Notes: generated by a model from the letters alone, not told the origin. 64,000 nt of DNA from Pedobacter jeongneungensis (GCF_000633455.1 NZ_AYMG01000028.1:62001-126000); one strand, 5' to 3'; shown: positions 50,839 through 60,286, counted from the first letter of the stretch. A program made the numbers and translations.

Positions 50839-52743
50839 ATGCTGGCATCAACTTGTTTAAAGCGTTTTCCCTATTTCGCTGTTATCCTGTTATTCTTCTC
50901 TGTTTCTAGCGCGAAAGCACAGAAAACAGTAGAAATGCAGGATTCTGTACCTCAGCATATCTTTACTTTTAAAGAAATTGAGGTACTGGAAGATGCTGGC
51001 AACCGCTACACATTCGATGAGATTAAAAGCAGTGCATTCGATCAAAAATTTAAAGCAAGTTTAACCAGTACGCCGCAAACCAAACAACTCAACAAAACAT
51101 ACTGGTTCAGGATTAAAATTAAACAGAATGACAAGGCAGATAAACCATTTCTGCTGGAATTTTTCGACCAAACGATCGATCACATTACCGCTTACATTCC
51201 TCAGGCCAATCAAAAATATACTGTCGAAAACTTGGGTGATGCCAATCATTTCGATAAACGGCTCATCCACCATAAAAACTTCGAAATTCCACTCCAAAAT
51301 GATGGGAATGAAACACAGACCTATTATTTCAAAATCAACTCCTCTCAAATTGCCGATATCATTATCGTACTGAGAACCACCGAATGGTTTATTTCCTATG
51401 CTTTAGATGAGTATTTCTATTTTGGTATTTTTTATGGGATGATCCTGGTTTTCAGTTTCTACAACCTCATTATGTTTATTGCCATCAGGCAAAAGCAATA
51501 CCTCTATTATGTACTCTATAATTTAAGCGTTGGCTTTTTCGAAATGAGTACGGATGGAATTGCCTATCAATATTTATGGCCTAATGCTCCCGCCTGGAAC
51601 CAGGTTGCCTATGCTTTTGCACTGTGTGCCACCAGTATTTTTGCCCTCCTGTTTACCAGAGAACTTTTATATGTTAAAGCTAAGGCACCCAAATTAAATC
51701 AGTTCATTCTCAGTATCATTGTTTGCAGGATCATCTTTTTTATTTATTGTTATCTGTTCGATCAAACACTGTTCAGTTATAAATTTATTGAGGCTGTTCC
51801 GCTATCAGTTGCTTTTTTTACCGGAATTTACATTTACAGAAAAGGCTACCAACCTGCCCGTTTCTTTGTATTGGGTTACAGTTTCTTATTTGCAGGCTTT
51901 ACACTGAAATTCCTGATTATGCTGGGCATTGGCTGGCTAAATTTTGGTGCCATTAGTTATTACAGTCTGAGTTTCTGTTTTGTGCTCGAAATGATTTTTC
52001 TATCCTTTGCCATTGGTGATAAAGTGCGAATCCTGAAAGTGAAAAAAGATAAAGCACAGCAGAAGATCATCAGACAGATGGCCGTAAATGCGAAATTAAA
52101 AGATAGCATCAATCAGGAACTCGAGAGCAAGGTTGAAGAACGCACCCGCGAGGTTTACCACAAATCATTAATTATAGAGAGCAAAAACCAGGCTTTGGAA
52201 GAAGCCAATGCGCTTCTACAACAACAGGCAGAAGAAATTTCGAGAATGAACGTGCTGCTGGAGCATGATAATGAAGAACTCCAAACCAGTGTAGAAAAGG
52301 TAACCAGAGATCGCGTAATGTCTACCGAAGTAGATTTTGAAGAGTTCAGCAAAATTTACCCTGATAAGGAAAGCTGTTATGAGTTTTTGGCACAACTAAA
52401 ATGGAGCAATGGTTACCACTGCCGAAAATGCAGTAATGATCATTATTTTGCAGGGCACATTCTGCATAGCCGTCGCTGCAGTAAATGTGGTTATGAAGAA
52501 TCGGTAACTACCTATACCATTTTCCACAATACCCGTATACCGATCAATAAAGCTTTTTATATGATCTTCCTGATCTACTCTTCAAAAGGGAAAATCTCCT
52601 CTCATAAATTATCAGAATTACTCTCCATAAGGCAAAGTACCTGCTGGACATTCGGCTCACGCATTAAAAAAGTGATGGATGACCGGAAGAAAACTTTGAA
52701 AAAATCAGCTAAAAACGGCTGGAGCCAACTTGTAATCGAGTAA
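50839..52743 (+). CDS. 7TMR-DISM membrane receptor fused to an IS1595-type transposase zinc ribbon
   Basis: A 634-residue protein with an unusual domain order. Signal peptide 1-27; periplasmic beta-rich 7TMR-DISMED2-type domain about 45-180; seven membrane helices about 192-395 (GIFYGMILVFSFYNLIMFI opens the first); coiled coil about 400-490; then residues 498-634 match the N-terminal part of IS1595-family transposases. That part has a Zn ribbon with Cys528, Cys531, Cys547, Cys550, preceded by KESCYEFLAQLKWSNGYHC and followed by TYTIFHNTRIPINKAFYMIF and helices KISSHKLSELLSIRQSTCW. The DDE catalytic domain is absent. Seen: the fusion in one open frame. Inferred: a membrane-tethered regulator binding DNA through the ribbon/helical part, controlling the SusC/SusD/GH30 genes downstream. 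Confidence 0.88.
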   Translation: MLASTCLKRFPYFAVILLFFSVSSAKAQKTVEMQDSVPQHIFTFKEIEVLEDAGNRYTFDEIKSSAFDQKFKASLTSTPQTKQLNKTYWFRIKIKQNDKADKPFLLEFFDQTIDHITAYIPQANQKYTVENLGDANHFDKRLIHHKNFEIPLQNDGNETQTYYFKINSSQIADIIIVLRTTEWFISYALDEYFYFGIFYGMILVFSFYNLIMFIAIRQKQYLYYVLYNLSVGFFEMSTDGIAYQYLWPNAPAWNQVAYAFALCATSIFALLFTRELLYVKAKAPKLNQFILSIIVCRIIFFIYCYLFDQTLFSYKFIEAVPLSVAFFTGIYIYRKGYQPARFFVLGYSFLFAGFTLKFLIMLGIGWLNFGAISYYSLSFCFVLEMIFLSFAIGDKVRILKVKKDKAQQKIIRQMAVNAKLKDSINQELESKVEERTREVYHKSLIIESKNQALEEANALLQQQAEEISRMNVLLEHDNEELQTSVEKVTRDRVMSTEVDFEEFSKIYPDKESCYEFLAQLKWSNGYHCRKCSNDHYFAGHILHSRRCSKCGYEESVTTYTIFHNTRIPINKAFYMIFLIYSSKGKISSHKLSELLSIRQSTCWTFGSRIKKVMDDRKKTLKKSAKNGWSQLVIE

Positions 52744-53034
52744 TTACCCCCTTTAATCCGTCACAATATTGTTTGATTTGAGCCTTTTTTCACAAAAAAT
52801 GAAAGGGTGTTTAAGCGTATCAAACCGCAACCGCGGTACTGCTTATCCAGGCTACTTAAACGCTGATTATCAGCATTAAAACGGCCTTTTCAACAGCGGT
52901 ATTAAAGCGTATCGAAATTAACACAAAAACCTAAATATCAGGAAGTTACACTAAATTTAACATTCAAAATACTTGTATTTAACATTAATCTGGTGTTAAC
53001 TTTACCCCATATAATATTAATCAAGAGCAAAATT
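52744..53034. promoter_or_regulatory. Regulatory region upstream of susC
   Basis: 290 bases without a gene. A 9-base direct repeat AAGCGTATC lies at 52813-52821 and 52905-52913; an imperfect palindrome GCTGATTATCAGC at 52862-52874; a 7-base inverted pair GTTTAAG / CTTAAAC at about 52810 and 52854. TATTAAAGCG (52900-52909) and ATCGAAATTAAC (52911-52922) recur before the GH30 gene. A promoter candidate is TTG (52973-52975), 21 bases, TAACTTTA (52997-53004), one base off consensus. Confidence 0.5.
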
Positions 53035-55947
53035 ATGAGAAAAAAGTTTACATTGCTTATGGTGTGTATTCTCTGTGGTATCTCTCTGAGTATGGCACAG
53101 AATATTACCGTAAAAGGTTTGGTAAAAGACAAGCAAGGATTACCATTACCCGGTGTATCTGTAAAGGTGAAAGGAACTAACCAGGGCGCCTCTACTGCAG
53201 ATAACGGAGGATATACGATCAGCGCTCCTCAAAACTCAACTTTAGAATTTACTTTTATTGGTTATAAAACAATAGAAGAAGCGGTAAGTGGCCGTACAAC
53301 TGTAAACGTTACCCTATCTGATGACAACCAACAATTAAATGAGGTGGTGGTAATCGGTTATGGTACTACGACCAAAAAAGATTTAACAACAGCTGTAGTA
53401 TCCTTATCTTCTAAAGATATCGAGAATCAACCTGTAACCAATCCATTGCAGGCTATTCAAGGTAAAGCTGCGGGTGTGCAGATTTCTTCACAATCAGGAA
53501 AACCAGGATCTGGCGTATCAGTTACCATCCGTGGTAATACATCGATCAATGCTTCCAACAGTCCGCTGTATGTTATTGACGGGGTAACTTCCCGCGATGC
53601 GAGTTTCTTAAACCCGACCGATATTGAAAGTTTGACCATTTTAAAAGATGCTTCGGCTGCTGCCATTTACGGATCGAGTGGTGCTAATGGCGTAATCCTG
53701 ATTACCACCAAAAAAGGATCATCTGATAAAATCCGTGCAACTTTTAATGCATTTACAGGTTTTTCTAACCTTTGGCAAAAACAGGATGTGTTAAACAGAG
53801 ATCAATATATCTCCCTGATGAAAGAATTGGGTTATGATACGAATGGTTTAGGTAACCAAAACACAGACTGGCAAGATCTTACTTTCGGCACAGGAACGCA
53901 GAACAGTTATCAGGCATCCATTTCCGGAGGTGTTAAAGGTGGTCAATACTCCTTATCAACAGGTTATCAACAAGATAAAGGTGTAGTATCGCCAGCAAAA
54001 CTAGATAAATATACCATCCACTTTAACGGTTCACAAAACATTACCAAATGGTTAAAATTAACCGGTAACGCGGCTATTACCCAAAATAACTCGATAGATG
54101 TAAGCGATAATGCTAACGTGGCGAGAGGCGGAACCATTTTATCTGCTTTAACTACCCCTCCTACCATTGGTGTTTATGCTGCTAACGGTACTTATGCATT
54201 TAACCCTTATAAAGGTGGATCAGAAAACCCTGTGGCCAATGCAAACGCTGCAAGAAACAGGAACAGGAATTTCCGTTTCTTAGGTGCTTTTGCTGCTGAA
54301 ATTAAATTTACGCAGGATTTCTCTTTCAAATCGAGCATCAGTACCAACAACAACGATAACAGATATTCTTACTTTTTAGATCCATATTCAACAGATTATG
54401 GAAGAACACAAAAAGGGATTATTAATTCTAATTTCAGCACCGACCATGTTTGGTTAAACGAAAACATTTTAAACTATACCAAAAACTGGGGTAAAAATGC
54501 TTTCACTGCAACAGGCGGTATGACTTTACAAGAATCTAAATATTACAAGTTAAGCTATAACGAGCAGAATTTCATTGGTGCAAATGGTCAGCTTTTAGAT
54601 CATGGCACTTCAATTCCTCCTCAATTGCCAACAGCATCAGATTGGTCTAAACGTTCTTATTTAGCCCGTTTAACCTACGCTTACGACAGTAAATATTTAT
54701 TCAGCACCAATTTCAGGGCTGATGGTTCATCACGTTTCGGTCCACAAAATAAATATGGTTATTTCCCTTCAGCATCAGTTGGATGGAGAATTTCTGGTGA
54801 GAATTTCTTAAAAGATGTTAAATCAATCAACGATTTAAAATTAAGGGCAAGCTGGGGTAAAGTAGGTAATGACGAAGGTATTGGAGATTATTCATACTTA
54901 GAATTGTACACCCCAACCACACAGGGATCGTATGTATTTTCTCAATTACCAAATCCTGGTTTAAAATGGGAAGAAACGACACAAACCAATATTGGTTTAG
55001 ATTTATCGATGTTCAACAGCCGAGTGATTTTCACTGCTGATGCTTATTTAAAGAAAACAAAAGACCTTTTAATTAACCAGCCCTTACCAAATTCAATCGG
55101 TTTTGGCAGTATCGCTTCAAACGTAGGTGATATGGAAAATAAAGGTTTAGAGTTTGTTTTAACCACCAAAAACTTTGTAAAAGATAAATTTACCTGGACA
55201 ACAGATATCAACTTCTCTTTAAACCGCAATAAAGTAACCAGCTTAGGTGATAACGTGAATTCGATTAATTTCGGTGATATTTATGAGCGTGATGCTGCTA
55301 TCAGAGTGGTTACCGGTCGTCCGTTAGGCAGTTTTTATGGTTATGTTTCAAACGGTGTAGATCCACAAACCGGAAATATCGTTTATCAGGATTTAAATGG
55401 TGATAAAACAATTAATGCAGATGACAGAACTTTTATCGGTTCGGCACAGCCTAAATTCACTTATGGAGTTAACAACACATTTACACTTGGCAACTTTGGC
55501 TTAAACTTCCTTTTCCAGGGTGTTCAGGGCAACCAGATGTTTAATGCATCCAGAATGGAACTGGAAGGCATGAACGATTCTAAAAATCAATCGGCTGTGG
55601 TGCTAAACAGATGGACAACACCAGGACAGATCACTGATGTTCCGAGAGCAATTAAAGATAATACCAGCAACACCTTAACTTCTAGTCGTTTTGTTGAAGA
55701 TGGTTCTTATCTGCGTTTAAAAACAACCACATTATCGTACAATTTTGGTGCAGCCACTTTAGGTAAACTTAAAATGAGCAAAGTAATGTTATATGCATCG
55801 GCTTACAACCTATTAACTTTTACAAAATACACAGGTTTTGATCCGGAGGTTAACGTAAACTCGGCCAACGGGCCAGCAATGGGTATCGATTATGGTACTT
55901 ATCCTCAATCGAGAACTTTCTTATTTGGTGTTAACGTAGGCTTTTAA
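53035..55947 (+). CDS. SusC/RagA-family TonB-linked outer-membrane transporter
   Basis: A 970-residue glycan importer of the outer membrane. Signal peptide from ATG 53035 (ending SLSMAQ, residue 21), carboxypeptidase-regulatory-like domain 22-105 (VKGLVKDKQGLPLPGVSVKV), the SusC TonB-region phrase LNEVVVIGYGT at 110-120, plug with SITIRGNTSI-like VTIRGNTSI and ILKDASAAAIYGSSGANGVI, and a barrel ending FGVNVGF. The longer frame from 52993 is rejected because it runs through the candidate -7 element. Followed by susD after 11 bases. Confidence 0.96.
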   Translation: MRKKFTLLMVCILCGISLSMAQNITVKGLVKDKQGLPLPGVSVKVKGTNQGASTADNGGYTISAPQNSTLEFTFIGYKTIEEAVSGRTTVNVTLSDDNQQLNEVVVIGYGTTTKKDLTTAVVSLSSKDIENQPVTNPLQAIQGKAAGVQISSQSGKPGSGVSVTIRGNTSINASNSPLYVIDGVTSRDASFLNPTDIESLTILKDASAAAIYGSSGANGVILITTKKGSSDKIRATFNAFTGFSNLWQKQDVLNRDQYISLMKELGYDTNGLGNQNTDWQDLTFGTGTQNSYQASISGGVKGGQYSLSTGYQQDKGVVSPAKLDKYTIHFNGSQNITKWLKLTGNAAITQNNSIDVSDNANVARGGTILSALTTPPTIGVYAANGTYAFNPYKGGSENPVANANAARNRNRNFRFLGAFAAEIKFTQDFSFKSSISTNNNDNRYSYFLDPYSTDYGRTQKGIINSNFSTDHVWLNENILNYTKNWGKNAFTATGGMTLQESKYYKLSYNEQNFIGANGQLLDHGTSIPPQLPTASDWSKRSYLARLTYAYDSKYLFSTNFRADGSSRFGPQNKYGYFPSASVGWRISGENFLKDVKSINDLKLRASWGKVGNDEGIGDYSYLELYTPTTQGSYVFSQLPNPGLKWEETTQTNIGLDLSMFNSRVIFTADAYLKKTKDLLINQPLPNSIGFGSIASNVGDMENKGLEFVLTTKNFVKDKFTWTTDINFSLNRNKVTSLGDNVNSINFGDIYERDAAIRVVTGRPLGSFYGYVSNGVDPQTGNIVYQDLNGDKTINADDRTFIGSAQPKFTYGVNNTFTLGNFGLNFLFQGVQGNQMFNASRMELEGMNDSKNQSAVVLNRWTTPGQITDVPRAIKDNTSNTLTSSRFVEDGSYLRLKTTTLSYNFGAATLGKLKMSKVMLYASAYNLLTFTKYTGFDPEVNVNSANGPAMGIDYGTYPQSRTFLFGVNVGF

Positions 55948-55958
55948 TTCAGACAACA

Positions 55959-57374
55959 ATGAAACTTAAAATATATTCATTAATCGCAGCAGGTACCATT
56001 ACTTTGGCATTGAGCAGCTGTAAAAAAGATTTCTTAGATCAAACTCCCATTACGCAGGTAGGTCCTGATGTAGCTTTTGCAGATGCAGCGGCAGCGGAGA
56101 AATTAATTCAGGGTGCATACGATGGTATGTATAACGATTTCCACATCTGGGATTACATGACCAATGGTGATGTAAGATCGGATAATGCTTATGCAGGTGG
56201 AGATAATCCGGCTAACATCCAACTGGATTTATTTACTGTAATCTCTACAAACGGCAACGTAGGAAGAGATTGGAATGCTTTGTACAGTGATATTAAAAAC
56301 TGTAACTTAATTTTAACAAACGTTCCTAATATTGTGGATGCCAAGCTTGATGCAGGCGACCGCAGAAAACAGATTCTTGCAGAAGCCAGCATTTTAAGGG
56401 CTTACATGTATTTCAACTTAGTGAGAACCTGGGGTTCGGTTCCATTGGTGGTTAAAGTACCTACAACCGATGCTGAATTTTATCCGGCAAAAGCAAGTGT
56501 TGATGCCATTTATGCGCAGATCATCTCCGATCTTGAATATGGTGCAGCCAATGCCCGTGTCGCTGGTCCTACCAAAGGCATTATGACCAAAGGTGTTGCA
56601 AATGCACTTTTGGCTAAAGTATATGCCAGTAAACCTACACCCGATTGGACTAAAGTAAATACTTATTGTGATGCAGTAATCGGTGGTGGTTATTCTTTAA
56701 TATCGAACTACGATTTCCTGTGGGATTCTAACCACAAAAACAATTCTGAAGCCATTTGGGAAATGCAATACGATGGTTACGGAGGTTTACACGGAAACTG
56801 GATGCCGAGTGTATTGGTTGGCACAGGATGGAAAAGATTTAACACCCCTACCAACAGTTTGGCAAAAGCATTTGATGATGCTGGTGATGCCATCCGTAAA
56901 GCGTCGAGCATTAAATTCAACAATGTAGTATCAGAAGGTTGGAGCGATTCATATTGGTCTAAAACAAGTTACCCATACATCAATAAGTACCGCGCAGATG
57001 ATAAATCTGATAACTATATTTTAAGATTGGCTGATATCATTTTATTAAAAGCAGAGGCTGTAAACGAATTAAGTGCTTCTGGATGGTCAACAGCTGCTCC
57101 GTTGGTTAATCAGATCCGCAACCGTGTTAATCTTGGCGTTACCACGGCAACAGATCAGGCATCTATGCGTTTGGCAATCGAAAACGAACGTCGTTTAGAA
57201 TTGGCTTTCGAAGGTCACCGTTGGTTCGATTTATTAAGAACAAACAGGGTGATACCTGTAATGAATGCCCAGGTTGATGGTACAGGAGCAAACCTGAACT
57301 ATAATCTTAATGCTTCAAAATTATATTTCCCGATTCCACAGGATGAATTAGACAAAAATCCTAACGTACGTTAA
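55959..57374 (+). CDS. SusD/RagB-family surface glycan-binding lipoprotein
   Basis: A 471-residue lipoprotein: lipobox LALSSC (Cys20), then KKDFLDQTPITQVG. The TPR-like SusD fold is shown by NVGRDWNALYSDIKNCNLIL, the RRKQILAEASILRAYMYFNLVRTWGSVPLV motif and the C-terminal RRLELAFEGHRWFDLLRT signature. It forms the lid over the SusC channel and binds oligosaccharides. A terminator follows. Confidence 0.96.
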   Translation: MKLKIYSLIAAGTITLALSSCKKDFLDQTPITQVGPDVAFADAAAAEKLIQGAYDGMYNDFHIWDYMTNGDVRSDNAYAGGDNPANIQLDLFTVISTNGNVGRDWNALYSDIKNCNLILTNVPNIVDAKLDAGDRRKQILAEASILRAYMYFNLVRTWGSVPLVVKVPTTDAEFYPAKASVDAIYAQIISDLEYGAANARVAGPTKGIMTKGVANALLAKVYASKPTPDWTKVNTYCDAVIGGGYSLISNYDFLWDSNHKNNSEAIWEMQYDGYGGLHGNWMPSVLVGTGWKRFNTPTNSLAKAFDDAGDAIRKASSIKFNNVVSEGWSDSYWSKTSYPYINKYRADDKSDNYILRLADIILLKAEAVNELSASGWSTAAPLVNQIRNRVNLGVTTATDQASMRLAIENERRLELAFEGHRWFDLLRTNRVIPVMNAQVDGTGANLNYNLNASKLYFPIPQDELDKNPNVR

Positions 57375-57383
57375 TTTCTATAA

Positions 57384-57417
57384 AAAACAGAGGCGGCTAC
57401 GGTCGCCTTTGTTTTAT
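57384..57417 (+). terminator. Terminator or attenuator after susD
   Basis: 12-base stem AAAACAGAGGCG / CGCCTTTGTTTT with one G-U pair and T-rich right side. It separates susCD from the GH30 gene but may allow read-through. Confidence 0.8.
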
Positions 57418-57670
57418 AACTTAATGCTGGTGTATAAGCAGGCGAAATCAAAAGCAAGTCTACTTAAACTTTAATATAAAATTGTCATCCGCACCTGTCG
57501 AATGATCAACTAAAACAATATTAAAGCGCCCAGACTATTTATCCCGATTTATCAGTGAAGTTTAACACGTCAATCGAAATTAACCTCATCAAACAAGCTC
57601 TTGTCATTATTTAAAACCTTTTTTTTATCCTATGCAAAATACCCTGAAATCTCTAACCAAAACCATAATT
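57418..57670. promoter_or_regulatory. Regulatory region upstream of the GH30 gene
   Basis: About 250 bases without a gene. TATTAAAGCG at 57519-57528 and ATCGAAATTAAC at 57573-57584 are exact copies of two modules found side by side upstream of susC. Here they are 44 bases apart. No clear TAnnTTTG box. Confidence 0.45.
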
Positions 57671-59119
57671 ATGAAACCCATTTACAACCTGGGTACTGCA
57701 CTGGCCATCTTGATTGTTGCCTGTGCCTGTAGCAAAAGCCCTAAAACAAACGAAGGAAATACCGAGCCGCCAACTTCTACAGAGCCAGTTAAAACCGATG
57801 TTGCATTCTGGCTAACCAAAGGAGATCAGTCGCAATTGTTAAAAAAGCAAAACGTTGCCTTAAACTTTTCTACCTCCACCAATAACAATCCAACTATTGA
57901 GGTAGATCCAGCCACAACTTTTCAAAGTATTGATGGTTTCGGTTATACCCTAACCGGTGGCAGTGCAAGTTTGATCAATGCTTTACCAGCTGCAGCACAA
58001 GATAAGCTATTAAACGAGCTGTTTGCGGGCACTGATGATGCCATTGCAGTAAGTTACCTCAGAATAAGTATAGGTGCTTCAGATTTAAGCGCTACGCCTT
58101 TTACCTATAATGATCTGGCGGACGGAGAAACGGATGATAACTTAGCAAAATTCTCAATCGCCAAAGAACAGGCTGATTTAATCCCAGTGTTAAAAAAGAT
58201 TGTAGCGATTAATCCTTCAATTAAAATTTTAGGTTCACCATGGACAGCCCCTACCTGGATGAAAACCAATAAAACTTTTATTGGTGGCAGTTTAAAACCG
58301 GAATATTACCAGACTTATGCGAAATACCTGGTGAAATACATTCAGGCAATGAAAGCAGAAGGGATTATAATTGATGCCATCACACCACAAAATGAGCCAC
58401 TACATCCAGGCAATAATCCAAGTATGTATATGACGGCTTTAGATCAGGCTGATTTTATTAAAACTGCATTGGGTCCAATATTTCAAAACAGCGGAATCAA
58501 AACTAAAATTATTGTTTATGACCACAACGCTGATAAACCAGAATATCCGATCACTATTTTAAATGATGTTGATGCCAAGAAATATGTTGACGGTTCTGCC
58601 TTTCACTTATATGCAGGCCCTATTACAGCACTTACACAGGTGCATAACGCACATCCAGACCGCAATGTTTATTTTACTGAACAATGGGTAGGCGGACCAG
58701 GCAATTTTGCCGAAGATTTAAAATGGCATGTGTCTACCTTAATTGTTGGCGCAACGCGTAACTGGAGCCGCAATGTTTTGGAATGGAATTTAGCTGCTGA
58801 TCCAAACTACAACCCACATACTGATAAAGGCGGCTGTACTACTTGTTTAGGTGCCATTACCATTGCCCCGGCAGTAAGCAGAAATGTAGCTTATTATGTA
58901 ATTGCACACGCTTCTAAATTTGTAAAACCAGGTTCGGTGAGGATTGCATCAAACATTACAAATAATCTTCAGAATGTGGCTTTTAAAACTCCTGATGGCA
59001 AAAACGTATTGATTGTTTGCAATAATAACAACTCAGAAACGGCATTCAATATTAAATACAACGGCAAAACAGTAACCAGCAGCTTAGATAAAGGGGCGGT
59101 GGGTACTTACGTTTGGTAA
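57671..59119 (+). CDS. Glycoside hydrolase family 30 (GH30) lipoprotein
   Basis: A 482-residue exported lipoprotein (Cys18 in LIVAC), start at ATG 57671. The (beta/alpha)8 catalytic domain has IDGFGYTLTGGSA, YLRISIGASDLS, GSPWTAPTWMKTN, the acid/base Glu242 in TPQNEPLHPG and the nucleophile Glu337 in YFTEQW, followed by the side beta-sandwich. The sequence is closest in feel to subfamily 3, which contains beta-1,6-glucanases and beta-glucosidases; that subfamily call is a memory-based guess. With SusC and SusD it forms a small glycan-use locus, possibly for a beta-1,6-glucan. Confidence 0.92.
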   Translation: MKPIYNLGTALAILIVACACSKSPKTNEGNTEPPTSTEPVKTDVAFWLTKGDQSQLLKKQNVALNFSTSTNNNPTIEVDPATTFQSIDGFGYTLTGGSASLINALPAAAQDKLLNELFAGTDDAIAVSYLRISIGASDLSATPFTYNDLADGETDDNLAKFSIAKEQADLIPVLKKIVAINPSIKILGSPWTAPTWMKTNKTFIGGSLKPEYYQTYAKYLVKYIQAMKAEGIIIDAITPQNEPLHPGNNPSMYMTALDQADFIKTALGPIFQNSGIKTKIIVYDHNADKPEYPITILNDVDAKKYVDGSAFHLYAGPITALTQVHNAHPDRNVYFTEQWVGGPGNFAEDLKWHVSTLIVGATRNWSRNVLEWNLAADPNYNPHTDKGGCTTCLGAITIAPAVSRNVAYYVIAHASKFVKPGSVRIASNITNNLQNVAFKTPDGKNVLIVCNNNNSETAFNIKYNGKTVTSSLDKGAVGTYVW

Positions 59120-59145
59120 AAATCTTATCGTTTAATTGTTTAGTC

Positions 59146-59170
59146 AGCCCCGTACATATGGGGCTTTCTA
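59146..59170 (+). terminator. Terminator of the GH30 gene
   Basis: 6-base stem AGCCCC / GGGGCT with an 8-base loop and a following TT-rich stretch. Confidence 0.65.
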
Positions 59171-59257
59171 GTTTATATACTTTTCCGTTCGCAATCAACA
59201 CCCATTTATTTTGGCAGGCGCTTTGCTTCATTAATAAAAAATCAATCCGATAAGAAA

Positions 59258-59731
59258 ATGAAAAACATGATTCCAGTATTAGGCTGTGCCGCTTTATTGA
59301 TGGCTGCATGCCAGGGTGGTACCGCTAAAAAGACACAGGCCAAAATAGATTCTACCATTGTAACCAATGCCGAAACAGCAACAGATGCCGTTCAATGTTA
59401 CCAATACATCAAAAACCGCGATACTGCTACCCTATCGCTAAAAAGTGTGGACAATAAGGTAACAGGTACTTTAGGCTATAATTTATACGAAAAAGATAAA
59501 AATGCAGGTACAATAACCGGACTTGTTAAAGGAGATACCATTGTAGCCAATTATACTTTTCAGTCTGAAGGCCAAACTTCTGTTAGGGAAGTAGCCTTTT
59601 TAAAGCAAGGCGATCAGTTAATTGAAGGTTTTGGCGATGTGCAGGAAGTTAAAGGCGAAACCAGATACAAAGATATCAGCAAGTTAAAGTTTGATGGATC
59701 AATGGCCTTTGGTAAAATTGATTGTAAATAA
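59258..59731 (+). CDS. Hypothetical lipoprotein
   Basis: A 157-residue protein with lipobox LLMAAC (Cys18). After a Thr/Ala/Lys linker the mature part is beta-rich: CYQYIKNRDTATLSLKSV, VTGTLGYNLYEKDKNAGTITG, GDTIVANYTFQSEGQTSVREVAFL. This resembles small periplasmic lipoproteins that sense or bind molecules in Bacteroidota, but I cannot name a family. It stands alone, convergent with the next gene across a palindromic element. Confidence 0.82.
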   Translation: MKNMIPVLGCAALLMAACQGGTAKKTQAKIDSTIVTNAETATDAVQCYQYIKNRDTATLSLKSVDNKVTGTLGYNLYEKDKNAGTITGLVKGDTIVANYTFQSEGQTSVREVAFLKQGDQLIEGFGDVQEVKGETRYKDISKLKFDGSMAFGKIDCK

Positions 59732-59755
59732 TACATCGTCATCTCAATCCATAAA

Positions 59756-59837
59756 TCGTCATTTCGACCGCAATGGAGAAATCTTTCACATAGTTTAAAG
59801 ATTTCTCCGTTTCGCTGCGCTTCAGTCGAAATGACGA
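59756..59837. repeat. REP-like double-stem palindrome, bidirectional
   Basis: Outer stem TCGTCATTTCGAC / GTCGAAATGACGA (13 bases exact) and inner stem GGAGAAATCTTT / AAAGATTTCTCC (12 bases exact), joined by CGCAAT on one side and GTTTCGCTGCGCTTCA on the other. It lies between convergent lipoprotein genes and would act as a terminator in both directions. The class recurs in Bacteroidota genomes as far as I recall. Confidence 0.85.
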
Positions 59838-59857
59838 CCTTTCTTAGCTTTCATTCA

Positions 59858-60286
59858 CTATTTACTCACAGCATCCTTTGCTGCAGCGCTCCACTCTTCA
59901 GTTAATTTAAGCACATAATCAGAATATTTTTGAATTTCATCAGGTTTTAACTTGGCAGCCCAGCCAGTTGCCTGATTTGCCCAGGCGGTATATTTATCAC
60001 TAATGGCTTTAATTTCTGTTGCATTTTTACTTTTTACAGCCGCAACATATTCATCTTTTAGTTTGCTATACTCAGCCAAACCTTTGTTTACTTCTTCACT
60101 CGAGAAAGTAGGAACATTGGTTTTAACAGTTTCAGTGGTGGTGGTAGTAACTTTGGTAACCGTATCGCCGTTTACGGCAATTTTGCTCGAATCTTTGGTT
60201 GTTTCTGTTTTTTTAGTGCTGTCGCAAGAAACTAATGTAGTGGCCAACAAGCCAACTGCAGCGATTGATAAAATGTTGTATTTCAT
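59858..60286 (-). CDS. Hypothetical lipoprotein, Thr/Lys-rich linker
   Basis: A 142-residue protein with lipobox TTLVSC (Cys21), a Thr/Lys/Val-rich linker (residues 22-60, many TTTTTE-like runs) and an alpha-helical C-terminal part (about 65-140: GLAEYSKLKDEYVAAVKSKN, KYTAWANQATGWAAKL). No known domain or enzyme motif. Function unknown. Confidence 0.82.
   Translation of the reverse strand: MKYNILSIAAVGLLATTLVSCDSTKKTETTKDSSKIAVNGDTVTKVTTTTTETVKTNVPTFSSEEVNKGLAEYSKLKDEYVAAVKSKNATEIKAISDKYTAWANQATGWAAKLKPDEIQKYSDYVLKLTEEWSAAAKDAVSK

Noticed and set aside
52330..52743. The IS1595-like region as a leftover of an inserted IS element
   Set aside because: It is in frame with the coiled coil, ends with its own stop, keeps all four Cys, and no catalytic domain, inverted repeats or target duplication are seen near it.
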